Assembly: GCF_022788715.1 (NCBI RefSeq)
Contig: NZ_CP085167.1
Location: forward strand, 2,043,001-2,107,000
From: Sulfitobacter sp. DSM 110093
GTDB taxonomy: Bacteria; Pseudomonadota; Alphaproteobacteria; Rhodobacterales; Rhodobacteraceae
Length of the DNA: 64,000 nucleotides
Direction of reading: 5' to 3'
Below the pieces are notes generated by a model that worked only from the letters and a program-made list of their open reading frames with translations, made no database searches and was not told the origin of the DNA. Below are positions 26,796 through 34,782 of this stretch, one piece after another. Each line of letters begins with the position of its first letter. The stretch's first letter is position 1. Position numbers and translations under genes: made by a program.

Positions 26796-27125
26796 TTAGC
26801 TGGCTGTGTGCCAGCGCCAATCGGGATGACGCTTGCGGATCGCGTCAACGATATGATCCGGAGGCGCGAGGGTCTGGGCCGCATAGCTGCCAAAGACTTC
26901 AAGCGTGGCGGTATCACGCGCCATGTGAAACCACTTGCCGCAGCCGTAGACATGACGCCAACGCTCTAGATGCACACCCTTCGGATTCTGGCGCATGAAC
27001 AGGTAGCTTTCAAAGTCACCTTCAGCCCCGTCCGGCCCGACACGTTTTAAATGTGCCTCACCGCCGCCGTGAAACTCTGTTTCTTCGGCTGTGACATGGC
27101 AACAAGGACAGGTGAGGATCAGCAT
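26796..27125 (-). CDS. soxD: Sarcosine oxidase delta subunit
   Basis: A 109-residue zinc-binding subunit. Zinc ligands are expected from the N-terminal cluster TCPCCH (canonical form CPxCG) and the later YGCGKWFHMARD. GEAHLKRVGPDGAEGDFESYLF and NPKGVHLERWRH are conserved family blocks. The ATG at 27125 has GGAGCC upstream. A terminator-like hairpin sits only about 30 bp ahead of the start, unusual within this operon. Confidence 0.95.
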   Translation of the reverse strand: MLILTCPCCHVTAEETEFHGGGEAHLKRVGPDGAEGDFESYLFMRQNPKGVHLERWRHVYGCGKWFHMARDTATLEVFGSYAAQTLAPPDHIVDAIRKRHPDWRWHTAS

Positions 27126-27154
27126 GGGCAGGCTCCTAAGCACGGGGCAGACAG

Positions 27155-27192
27155 CAAAACGCCGCCCCTGCGCAATAGCGCGGAGCGGCGTT
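27155..27192 (-). terminator. Terminator/attenuator between the small membrane gene and soxD
   Basis: AACGCCGC (27158-27165) pairs with GCGGCGTT (27185-27192), with GCGC/GCGC pairing inside. On the minus strand the stem is followed by TTTTGC. It lies after the small membrane-protein gene and just before soxD, so it should reduce transcription of soxDAG relative to soxB unless read through. Confidence 0.75.
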
Positions 27193-27236
27193 CGCCGTGT
27201 CGAGGCAGCGCCACACGGGGCATTGCCAGAGTAGAT

Positions 27237-27515
27237 TTACTCGGTCGGGGTTGCGGTCTCTTCGACTGCGTCTGCGGTGCCTTCGGCAGCGCCTTCAACC
27301 GCTTCGCCTGCGCTTTCTGCGGCACCTTCGATGTTGACGTTGACGTCATTTGTGCCATCCAGGTCGCCACCGGCAAGGAGGAAATAGGCCAGCAGAGCCA
27401 CAACAACGACAACCGCACCGACGATAAACGCGAGGCCATTGCCGCCGCGGTCAGTCGTGGTTGTGGTTGTGGTCGTGTTCGTATGGTCGGTGTGGTTGTT
27501 TTCCGGGGTTGCCAT
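27237..27515 (-). CDS. Small Thr-rich single-span membrane protein inside the sox cluster
   Basis: A 92-residue protein I do not recognise. It has a polar N terminus with eight consecutive Thr (residues 14-21), one strong transmembrane helix at about 28-48 (LAFIVGAVVVVVALLAYFLLAGG) and an acidic Ala/Glu/Gly-rich tail (GAAESAGEAVEGAAEGTADAVEE). GGAGCTG precedes the ATG. It is located between soxB and soxD on the same strand and is followed by a terminator. No sarcosine-related role can be read from it; it may be an independent insertion of a membrane or envelope protein. Confidence 0.75.
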   Translation of the reverse strand: MATPENNHTDHTNTTTTTTTTDRGGNGLAFIVGAVVVVVALLAYFLLAGGDLDGTNDVNVNIEGAAESAGEAVEGAAEGTADAVEETATPTE

Positions 27516-27618
27516 TGTTCAGCTCCGTTTAATTCAATGTCTGAACAGGCAACGCGGCTGAACGCAAACTCGTTCCCCCCGACGATCTCACAGAGCGGAT
27601 TGTGGCTGACCCGCAACA

Positions 27619-28863
27619 TCAATGCGCCACTCCGGCAGCCACGGATTCGTCGATAAATCGCCCTTCGGCAAAACGCTCCAACCCAAAGGCGTCGGTCAGC
27701 GGCGAATGCCCCTTGGCCATCAACTCTGCAAAACCCCAGCCTGAACCGGGGATCGCCTTGAAGCCGCCCGTGCCCCAGCCACCGTTGATAAAGACCCCCT
27801 CAACAGGCGTCTTTGAAAGGATCGGAGAGCGGTCGCCGGTGACATCCACGATGCCGCCCCACTGCCGCAACATTTTGAGCCGTGAGATCATCGGGAAAGT
27901 CTCGACCAACGCGCGCACCGTCTCTTCGATATGGTGGAAACTGCCGCGTTGGGTGTAGTTGTTGTAGCCATCCGTGCCGCCGCCGATGACCATCTCGCCC
28001 TTGTCAGACTGGCTCATGTAGCCGTGCACCGTATTGGCCATGACGACCACATCCATACAGGGTTTGACCGGCTCGCTGACCAGCGCTTGCAGGGCAACAC
28101 TTTCCATCGGCAGACGGAAGCCCGCCATATTCGCCAACTGCCCCGAGTGTCCGGCGACGACCATGCCCAGTTTGTCGCAATCAATATCGCCCCGCGTGGT
28201 GCTGACGCCGGTGACCTTGCCACCCACCTGGCGCACGCCGGTGACCTCACATTTCTGGATGATGTCCATGCCCATGTCCGAGCAGGCCCGGGCATAGCCC
28301 CAAGCCACCGCATCATGCCGCGCCGTGCCTCCGCGCGCTTGCCAAAGCCCGCCCAGAACCGGATAGCGCGGCCCGTCGATGTTGATGATCGGCACCAGTT
28401 GCTTCACGCGATCTGGCCCGATGAATTCGGTGGTGACGCCCTGCAACGCGTTGGCATGTGCTGTGCGTTTATAGCCGCGCACCTCATGTTCGGTCTGCGC
28501 CAGCATGATCACCCCACGCGGGGAGAACATGACGTTATAGTTCAAATCCTGACTCATCGTCTCGTAAAGGCTGCGCGCCTTTTCGTAGATCGCGGCAGAG
28601 GGGTCTTGCAGGTAATTCGAGCGGATGATCGTCGTATTGCGCCCGGTGTTGCCGCCGCCGAGCCATCCTTTCTCAAGCACCGCGACATTGGTGATGCCGA
28701 AATTCTTGCCCAGATAATAGGCCGTCGCCAGACCGTGCCCTCCGGCACCGACGATAATCACATCATAGCGTTTCTTGGGCTGCGCATCGCGCCACGCGCG
28801 GGTCCAGCCCGTATGATGGCGCATCGCCTCTCGGGCCACTGCGAAAACGGAGTATTTCTTCAT
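27619..28863 (-). CDS. soxB: Sarcosine oxidase beta subunit
   Basis: A 414-residue flavoprotein subunit carrying the site of sarcosine oxidation. The FAD-binding loop VIIVGAGGHGLATAYYLGK is at about 35-53. GGTARHDAVAWGYARAC near 178-194 contains H183, at the position I expect for the covalent FMN histidine of heterotetrameric enzymes. GGWGTGGFKAIPGSGW near the C terminus is a second FAD contact. The ATG at 28863 follows GGGAAG. It is the first gene of the sox run; divergent ccmI begins 196 bp upstream. Confidence 0.96.
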   Translation of the reverse strand: MKKYSVFAVAREAMRHHTGWTRAWRDAQPKKRYDVIIVGAGGHGLATAYYLGKNFGITNVAVLEKGWLGGGNTGRNTTIIRSNYLQDPSAAIYEKARSLYETMSQDLNYNVMFSPRGVIMLAQTEHEVRGYKRTAHANALQGVTTEFIGPDRVKQLVPIINIDGPRYPVLGGLWQARGGTARHDAVAWGYARACSDMGMDIIQKCEVTGVRQVGGKVTGVSTTRGDIDCDKLGMVVAGHSGQLANMAGFRLPMESVALQALVSEPVKPCMDVVVMANTVHGYMSQSDKGEMVIGGGTDGYNNYTQRGSFHHIEETVRALVETFPMISRLKMLRQWGGIVDVTGDRSPILSKTPVEGVFINGGWGTGGFKAIPGSGWGFAELMAKGHSPLTDAFGLERFAEGRFIDESVAAGVAH

Positions 28864-29059
28864 CACGTCACTTCCCGGCAAGGATTCGGGCCGCGCGGGC
28901 GGCTGAGGTCTTTTCTGAGCCTAGGAGCACAATTGCGAAATGACCACCACGGCATTTGGATGCGGTTTTGCGACATGTGGAGCGATTGGTGAAAAATGCC
29001 GCAGGGAGCGCGGCAATTGCGGTCTTTTGTCGGCGTCTGGCAAAGGTTAGGTAGAGCCC

Positions 29060-30289
29060 ATGATATTTTGGTTTCTCTCTGGCGCGATGGCGCTTGTCGT
29101 GGGCGGTTTTCTGGCGCGGGCCGCATGGCGGGGTGCCGATACGCCCCTTCCCGCACAGGCGGACTATGACCTCAAGGTTTATCGCGACCAATTGGATGAG
29201 GTGGAGCGTGACGTGGCGCGCGGTGTGGTGCCTGAGGCCGATGCCGCACGCATCCGGACCGAAATCTCGCGCCGGATCCTTGCCGCCGATGCTGGGCGCG
29301 ACACGCGCGCGCAAAGTACGTCGCGGCCCGCGCCGCTCGTGCTGATCGCGGGGATTATCGCTTTGGGTGCCGGGTCACTGGCGCTATACTGGCATTTGGG
29401 CCAACCCGGCTATGGTGATCTAGCACTCGCTGACCGCATCGCATTTGCCGAAGATATGCGCCGCAACCGACCGAGCCAGCAAAGCGCGGTGGAAAGCCTG
29501 CCCGCCAGCCCCAGCACCGAAGGGCTGAGCGCCGACTACCTCGCCCTGATCCAACAGCTCCGCGCCACGGTCAAAGAGCGCCCCGAAGATCTGCAAGGTC
29601 AGACCCTGCTTGCCCAGAACGAAGCCCGTATCGGCAATTTCGCCGCCGCTGCCGAGGCGCAGGGCAATGTGCTGCGTCTTCAGGGCGCGGATCGTACCGC
29701 CAAGGACATTGCAGACTATGCCGAACTTCTGGTGTTGGCCGCGGGGGGCTATGTCTCTCCCGAGGCGGAAACCGCCCTGCGGGAAGTGCTCAACCGCGAT
29801 GAGCAGGATGGTCGCGCACGTTATTACCTTGGCCTGATGATGGTGCAGACCGGGCGACCCGACGTCGGCTTCCGCATTTGGGACGCGCTGTTGCGGCGCG
29901 GGCCAGCGGATGCAGCATGGATTGAGCCGATCCGCGTGCAAATCCCGCAAGTCGCAACCCTTGCCGGAGTGGATTACGAGATCCCGCAGACTGGCAATGG
30001 CGCTCCGGCGCGTGGGCCATCTGCCGAAGACATCGAGGCCGCCTCGGAAATGGACGCGGGCGACCGGATGGAGATGATCGGCGGCATGGTCGCGGGCCTC
30101 TCTGACCGTCTTGCCAGCGAAGGCGGGCCGCCGCAAGACTGGGCGCGGCTGATAACCTCGCTCGGCGTCTTGGGCGATTCAGATCAGGCGCGTGCGGTCT
30201 ATGACAACGCGCTTGAGGTTTTTTCAAACGATAATGCTGCATTGGATATGATCCGCAGTGCAGGCGAACGCGCAGGAGTGGCAGGATGA
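29060..30289 (+). CDS. ccmI: Cytochrome c biogenesis protein CcmI
   Basis: A 409-residue membrane protein that chaperones apocytochrome c to the haem ligation complex. Two N-terminal helices (residues 1-20 and about 92-112) flank a cytoplasmic loop with a coiled-coil/leucine pattern (YDLKVYRDQLDEVERDVARGV). The periplasmic part has TPR units such as DLQGQTLLAQNEARIGNFAAAAEAQGN and GRARYYLGLMMVQTGRPDVGF. Located away from ccmABCDG, as in Rhodobacter. AGGTTAGG precedes the ATG. The stop overlaps ruvX by 4 bp. Confidence 0.93.
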   Translation: MIFWFLSGAMALVVGGFLARAAWRGADTPLPAQADYDLKVYRDQLDEVERDVARGVVPEADAARIRTEISRRILAADAGRDTRAQSTSRPAPLVLIAGIIALGAGSLALYWHLGQPGYGDLALADRIAFAEDMRRNRPSQQSAVESLPASPSTEGLSADYLALIQQLRATVKERPEDLQGQTLLAQNEARIGNFAAAAEAQGNVLRLQGADRTAKDIADYAELLVLAAGGYVSPEAETALREVLNRDEQDGRARYYLGLMMVQTGRPDVGFRIWDALLRRGPADAAWIEPIRVQIPQVATLAGVDYEIPQTGNGAPARGPSAEDIEAASEMDAGDRMEMIGGMVAGLSDRLASEGGPPQDWARLITSLGVLGDSDQARAVYDNALEVFSNDNAALDMIRSAGERAGVAG

Positions 30290-30759
30290 TTTTTGACGAC
30301 ACGGCAGATTTCGTAGCTGCCCTGCCCCCTATGCAGGCGCTGATCGGGTTGGATCTGGGAGAAAAAACCATCGGCGTCGCGGTGAGCGACAGCTTCCAAT
30401 CCGTCGCCACCCCGCTGGAAACCGTGCGGCGTAGAAAGTTCGGACTGGACGCCGCGCGTCTGGCCGAGATCATTGCCGAGCGTCGTATCGGCGGGCTGGT
30501 GCTGGGATTGCCGCGCAACATGGACGGCTCTGAGGGGCCGCGCTGCCAATCGACCCGCGCCTTTGCCCGCAACTTTGACCGGCTCAACCCGCTGCCTATC
30601 ACCTATTGGGACGAGCGTCTGTCGACCGTGGCTGCCGAACGCGCATTGCTAGAGGCCGACACCACCCGCAAACGCCGCGCCGAGGTGATCGACCATGTGG
30701 CGGCGGGCTATATTCTACAGGGGCTTTTGGACCGTTTGCAGGTGATGCGCCGTGTCTAA
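30286..30759 (+). CDS. ruvX: Putative pre-16S rRNA nuclease / Holliday junction resolvase RuvX (YqgF)
   Basis: A 157-residue RNase H-fold protein of the YqgF family. ALIGLDLGEKTIGVAVSD carries the first catalytic Asp, GLVLGLPRNMDGSEGPRC the central loop, and YWDERLSTVAAER plus VIDHVAAGYILQGLLD the later acidic residues. The family is tied to 16S rRNA 5'-end maturation. The start overlaps ccmI (ATGA) and the end overlaps the DUF1289 gene by 8 bp. Confidence 0.95.
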   Translation: MIFDDTADFVAALPPMQALIGLDLGEKTIGVAVSDSFQSVATPLETVRRRKFGLDAARLAEIIAERRIGGLVLGLPRNMDGSEGPRCQSTRAFARNFDRLNPLPITYWDERLSTVAAERALLEADTTRKRRAEVIDHVAAGYILQGLLDRLQVMRRV

Positions 30760-30991
30760 AAAGATTTGGCAGCGAAATGAGGTCGAAAGCCCCTGCATCA
30801 ACATCTGCGTGGTGCACCCCGAAAGCCGGCTATGTACAGGCTGCCTACGCTCGATTGATGAGATTGGCCGTTGGTCAACGATGACCAGCGACGAACGCCG
30901 CGCCATCATGGAAGAACTGCCTGAACGGGCCAGCGCCCACACAAAACGGCGCGGGGGACGCGCGGCGAAACTGGCCCGACGCCGCGATTAG
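30752..30991 (+). CDS. DUF1289 domain protein
   Basis: A 79-residue protein starting at GTG (30752), overlapping ruvX by 8 bp. It has the four-cysteine DUF1289 pattern SPCINIC...RLCTGCLRSIDEIGRWSTMTSDERRAIM, suggesting metal binding, and ends in a very basic tail (KRRGGRAAKLARRRD). Function is unknown; coupling to ruvX suggests an RNA- or DNA-linked role but that is only inference. Confidence 0.9.
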   Translation: MSKKIWQRNEVESPCINICVVHPESRLCTGCLRSIDEIGRWSTMTSDERRAIMEELPERASAHTKRRGGRAAKLARRRD

Positions 30992-30998
30992 CGCGGCA

Positions 30999-31253
30999 TC
31001 ATGCGCCGCGGCGTCGAGTGATCTGATTAAGAAAGATCAGCGCGGCGTCACTATCTGCACCGTCGTGGTGACCGATGGGGCCCGCGTTATAGTTCGCCGC
31101 CGGGAAAGACGCACGGGCGAAAGACAAGCTGGTTTCGCGGGTGAACATCCCGTCAAAACGGAACGCCCGACGGCCATTACGCGCAGGCCGCCAATACGCG
31201 AGGTTATCGCCCTGCCCTTTAAGAATGATTGCTTTGGTCCGGTATTGGCCCAT
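30999..31253 (-). CDS. Small conserved-looking hypothetical protein
   Basis: An 84-residue protein of unknown function. From the ATG at 31253 (AGAGGAA upstream) it reads MGQYRTKAIILKGQGDNLAY, then WRPARNGRRAFRFDGMFTRETSLSFARASFPAANYNAGP, quoted here in parts as landmarks. It is compact, aromatic-rich and lacks signal or membrane segments. I have the impression of similar proteins in other Rhodobacteraceae but cannot name a family. It ends 7 bp from the convergent DUF1289 gene. Confidence 0.65.
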   Translation of the reverse strand: MGQYRTKAIILKGQGDNLAYWRPARNGRRAFRFDGMFTRETSLSFARASFPAANYNAGPIGHHDGADSDAALIFLNQITRRRGA

Positions 31254-31396
31254 TTGATCGATTCCTCTGATTCTGCCGCCGTTAAGGCATTCAACCTCTA
31301 GTTTGTGTCGAGAATGCGGCGAATTGATGAAAATGGGCTTAAATTGGGCGCAAATTGTCAAATTTCGGCAGGTTTAAGGTGTAAAACCGGACGACC

Positions 31397-32218
31397 CTAC
31401 CCCCAGAGTGCCTTTCTCAACATATTTAGCGCCACCACTACCAGAAACACGGCAAAGACCCGTCTTAACGGCTTGGGGTCCATCGCGTGGGCCAATCGCA
31501 CGCCCCAAGGTGCCGTGATCAATGTCATCGCAACAACGATCCCAAAGGCTGCGACATTGACCGCGCCTATCGTCAGCGGTGGCCGGTTTTGGGCTATGTC
31601 CACAAACAGAAACGCAATGACCGACGGCACGGCGATCAATAGGCCAAAGCCCGCTGCAGTGGCCACAGCCTTGTGGATCGGCCGCCCGTGCAGTGTCATG
31701 AGCGGCACGCCAAAGCTGCCGCCGCCGATCCCCATAAGAACCGACAGAAACCCGACCATCGGCGATAGAACCGCGCGTTTAATACCGCGCGGCATGCTCT
31801 CTCCCAAGCGCCAATCGCTGCGCCCGAACCCAAGGTAAAGCCCGACAAGCAATGCCAAGCCGCCGAAAATCATCTGGAGCGTCACGGTTCGCAATTGTGA
31901 CACCAAAATCACGCCCAGAACCGCGCCCAGCATGATACCCGGTGCCCAAGTCCGCAGGATTTCCCAATCGACCGCGCCCTTCTTGTTATGTGCATGCACC
32001 GACCGCGCCGAGGTGACGATGATGGTCGCCAGCGAGGTCGCAAGGCAGATCTGCATCAATTGCGGCCCGTCATAACCCAACGATTGCAGCACATAAAAGA
32101 ATGCAGGCACCAAGACGATGCCCCCGCCCACGCCAAGCAATCCCGCCAAGACGCCAGCAATTCCCCCGATCAGGACAATAAGCGCCAGCATCGGCAGCAA
32201 TACGTTCAACTCTGGCAT
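31397..32218 (-). CDS. TauE/SafE family permease (second copy)
   Basis: A 273-residue membrane protein with about eight helices. The two characteristic repeats are GIAGVLAGLLGVGGGIVLVPAF at the N terminus and SVLMGIGGGSFGVPLMTLHG in the middle. It belongs to a different branch from the copy at 4639-5394. Substrate unknown; sulfite, sulfonates or other organic anions are typical. The ATG at 32218 has GGGGAGGG upstream. It is divergent from the MFS gene with a 186-bp gap. Confidence 0.88.
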   Translation of the reverse strand: MPELNVLLPMLALIVLIGGIAGVLAGLLGVGGGIVLVPAFFYVLQSLGYDGPQLMQICLATSLATIIVTSARSVHAHNKKGAVDWEILRTWAPGIMLGAVLGVILVSQLRTVTLQMIFGGLALLVGLYLGFGRSDWRLGESMPRGIKRAVLSPMVGFLSVLMGIGGGSFGVPLMTLHGRPIHKAVATAAGFGLLIAVPSVIAFLFVDIAQNRPPLTIGAVNVAAFGIVVAMTLITAPWGVRLAHAMDPKPLRRVFAVFLVVVALNMLRKALWG

Positions 32219-32404
32219 GAAAGCCCTCCCCAAGGTTTCTGCGCTCTTTCAAGCCGTTTCCTACTGGGGGTTCAAGGCCATAAAGGCGGGGTTGCACTTC
32301 CCCTACGGAAGGTTAGGTTGCGCGCGAAGTACAAGCTGGGCATTTCGGTCTGCGCTTGCCGCCTCCCCCTTTGGCCGCGGCCATCCCATCCGAAAGGACA
32401 TCAC

Positions 32405-33592
32405 GTGCTACGTTCAGCGCTCATTCTCGGGTTGCTGGGGCTGGTCGGCCCCTTCGCCATCGACATGTATCTGCCCGCCATGCCCGCCATCGCCTACAGC
32501 TATGGTGCGTCTGAGACGGCGGTTCAGGCAACCATCACCGCCTATTTCATCGCCTTCGGGCTGGGCCAGCTTTTCTACGGCCCTTGGGCCGATCAGGCGG
32601 GGCGCAAGCTGCCGATCATGGTGGGGCTGGTGCTTTTCCTGATCGCCTCCTTCGGGGCCGCCTTTGCGCCGACGATGTCGGCGCTGATCGGCTGGCGGGC
32701 CCTTCAAGGGCTTGGCGGGGCCGTGCTGATGGTGGTGCCACGGGCGATCATTCGCGACCAATATACCGGCACGCAAGCCACGCGGTTGATGGCGATGCTG
32801 ATGTTGGTGATCTCAATTTCGCCGATGCTGGCGCCTTTGGCGGGCAGCGTGGTGATGGCGCTGGCCGATTGGCGCGCGATATTCATGACCTTGGGTGTCT
32901 TGGCCATTGCCGCGCTTGCCCTCACCGCCTTCGCCCAGCCCGAAACGCTGCCTGTAAAACGCCGCGTGCGGATCAACCCGCGCAACCTAGCACGCGGGGC
33001 AAAGGTACTGCTGAGCGATCCGATCTTCATGGGGCTGACCTTTATCGGCGGCTTTGCAATGGGGTCTTTCTTTGTCTTCATCGCCTTCGCGCCCTTTGTC
33101 TACACCGGGCAATACGGGCTGGGACCGACGGGGTTTTCGCTGGCCTTTGCGGTGAACGCTGTCGGCTTCTTCTCGGCCTCGCAACTGGCCGGTTTTTTAG
33201 GCGAACGTTGGGGCATGCGCAGCCTCGTGCGGCGCGGGGTGGCAGGCTTCGTCTTCTTTTCCGCCGCGATCTTTATCACTGCGCTGGCGACCAACCCGGG
33301 CCTCTATCTGGTGATGGCAGGGCTGTTCTGCGCCAATGCCTGCCTTGGCGTCGTGGTACCGACCGTCATGGTCGTGGCGCTGGACGATCATGGCGATATC
33401 GCGGGGTTGGCCTCGTCACTCGGCGGCACCTTGCAGATGGTAGCGGGTGGCCTTTCCATCGCGCTGGCCGGGCCGTTCTTTGACGGTTCTGTTACACCGA
33501 TGTTGGGGGCGATCGCAGCCTGCGGTCTGGTAGCGGCGGTGCTTACCTTAGCGCTGCTGCGCCCACGCCCTGTGATTGAACCGACTGCCTGA
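32405..33592 (+). CDS. Bcr/CflA-type MFS drug efflux transporter
   Basis: A 395-residue protein with twelve predicted helices. GPFAIDMYLPAMPAIA in helix 1 and GLGQLFYGPWADQAGRKLPIM between helices 2 and 3 (the MFS motif A) are diagnostic of the Bcr/CflA branch; PRAIIRDQYTG near the end of helix 4 is also typical. The GTG at 32405 is preceded by AAAGGAC and gives the normal length; the frame is open far upstream but that part lies under the divergent TauE gene. Predicted proton-driven efflux of drugs or metabolites. Confidence 0.9.
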   Translation: MLRSALILGLLGLVGPFAIDMYLPAMPAIAYSYGASETAVQATITAYFIAFGLGQLFYGPWADQAGRKLPIMVGLVLFLIASFGAAFAPTMSALIGWRALQGLGGAVLMVVPRAIIRDQYTGTQATRLMAMLMLVISISPMLAPLAGSVVMALADWRAIFMTLGVLAIAALALTAFAQPETLPVKRRVRINPRNLARGAKVLLSDPIFMGLTFIGGFAMGSFFVFIAFAPFVYTGQYGLGPTGFSLAFAVNAVGFFSASQLAGFLGERWGMRSLVRRGVAGFVFFSAAIFITALATNPGLYLVMAGLFCANACLGVVVPTVMVVALDDHGDIAGLASSLGGTLQMVAGGLSIALAGPFFDGSVTPMLGAIAACGLVAAVLTLALLRPRPVIEPTA

Positions 33593-33594
33593 CC

Positions 33595-34602
33595 CTACCC
33601 CGCCGCGGCGATTTCTTGCGCCGCGGCGACCTCGGCCAAAGCGGCCTCTACCAGCTCCGGACCCGCGCCGGGCTTATGCGCCCCTTCCGATAGGATACGC
33701 CGCCACTGCCGCGCGCCGGGACGCCCGGCAAAAAGCCCCAGCATATGCCGCGTGACCTGCCCCAATCGCCCGCCGCTGGCCAAATGCGCCTCAATATAGG
33801 GCAACATCCCCTGCACCGCCGCCTCTGCACTGCTGTTCCTCTCTTTGCCATAGATACGCCGATCGGCGCTGGCGAGGATATCGGTCGGCGAATGATAGGC
33901 ACTGCGCCCCACCATAACGCCGTCTAGCCCGGCGTCGAGAAAGGCCTCGGCCTGTTCCAACGACGTGATGCCGCCATTGACCGAGATATGCAGATTGGGG
34001 AACAGCCCCTTCATCTGATGCACCAGATCATAGTCTAGCGGCGGGATATCGCGGTTTTCCTTGGGGCTTAGCCCCTGCAACCACGCCTTGCGCGCATGGA
34101 TCGTGACACGGGTGCAGCCTGCCGCCACAATGCGCGACAGGAATTCTGGCAAGATTTCCGCAGGGTCCTGATCATCCACACCGATGCGGCATTTTACCGT
34201 CACTTCAACATCACAGGCCGCGCGCATCGCATCGACACACGCCGCCACCAGCCCCGCCTGCTGCATCAAGACCGCGCCGAACGCACCCGATTGCACCCGG
34301 TCTGAGGGGCAGCCGCAATTGAGGTTGATCTCGTCATAGCCCGCATCCGCCCCCAACCGCGCTGCCTGCGCGAGTTCTGTGGGATCCGAGCCCCCAAGTT
34401 GCAGGGCCACGGGGTGTTCAGACGGATCGTGATTCAACAGATGCAGCGCACCACCGCGCACCAGCGCCGGCGCGGTGACCATCTCAGTATAAAGCAGGGT
34501 CTCGCGGCTGAGCAGTCGGTGCAGATAACGGCAATGGCGGTCTGTCCAATCCATCATGGGTGCCACGCTCAAGCGGGCCGCTCTTTCAACTTTATACGTC
34601 AA
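33595..34602 (-). CDS. dusA: tRNA-dihydrouridine synthase DusA
   Basis: A flavoenzyme of about 335 residues that reduces uridines at positions 20/20a in the tRNA D-loop. LSVAPMMDWTDRHCRYLHRLLS near the N terminus (APMMDWTD binds FMN), NLNCGCPSDRVQSGAFG with the catalytic Cys of GCPS, ITVKCRIG-like VTVKCRIGVDD, and GGI...GVMVGRSAYHSP are the family motifs. No ATG fits; the TTG at 34602 has GAGG eight bases upstream, another TTG is at 34626. It faces the MFS gene tail to tail (2-bp gap). Confidence 0.93.
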   Translation of the reverse strand: MTYKVERAARLSVAPMMDWTDRHCRYLHRLLSRETLLYTEMVTAPALVRGGALHLLNHDPSEHPVALQLGGSDPTELAQAARLGADAGYDEINLNCGCPSDRVQSGAFGAVLMQQAGLVAACVDAMRAACDVEVTVKCRIGVDDQDPAEILPEFLSRIVAAGCTRVTIHARKAWLQGLSPKENRDIPPLDYDLVHQMKGLFPNLHISVNGGITSLEQAEAFLDAGLDGVMVGRSAYHSPTDILASADRRIYGKERNSSAEAAVQGMLPYIEAHLASGGRLGQVTRHMLGLFAGRPGARQWRRILSEGAHKPGAGPELVEAALAEVAAAQEIAAAG

Positions 34603-34782
34603 TATCTCAACCTCAACACCGACCAAATCTCATATGGCGCGTTTTGCGTGGTTACCGGAGGGGTCCGGTGCTTCGTTTCTGGATTGCCACCCTGTAGCAT
34701 ATTCACACTGACAGGCCAGCACCTGTCGATGATGCTGAACCGACCTACACAGATTTGGCATTCCTCTCGGCGCAAAACGAAA

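Noticed and set aside
27453..27476. Short repeat considered as a CRISPR-like or satellite array.
   Set aside because: It is the run of Thr codons within a small gene; no spacers or repeated units beyond the codon level.
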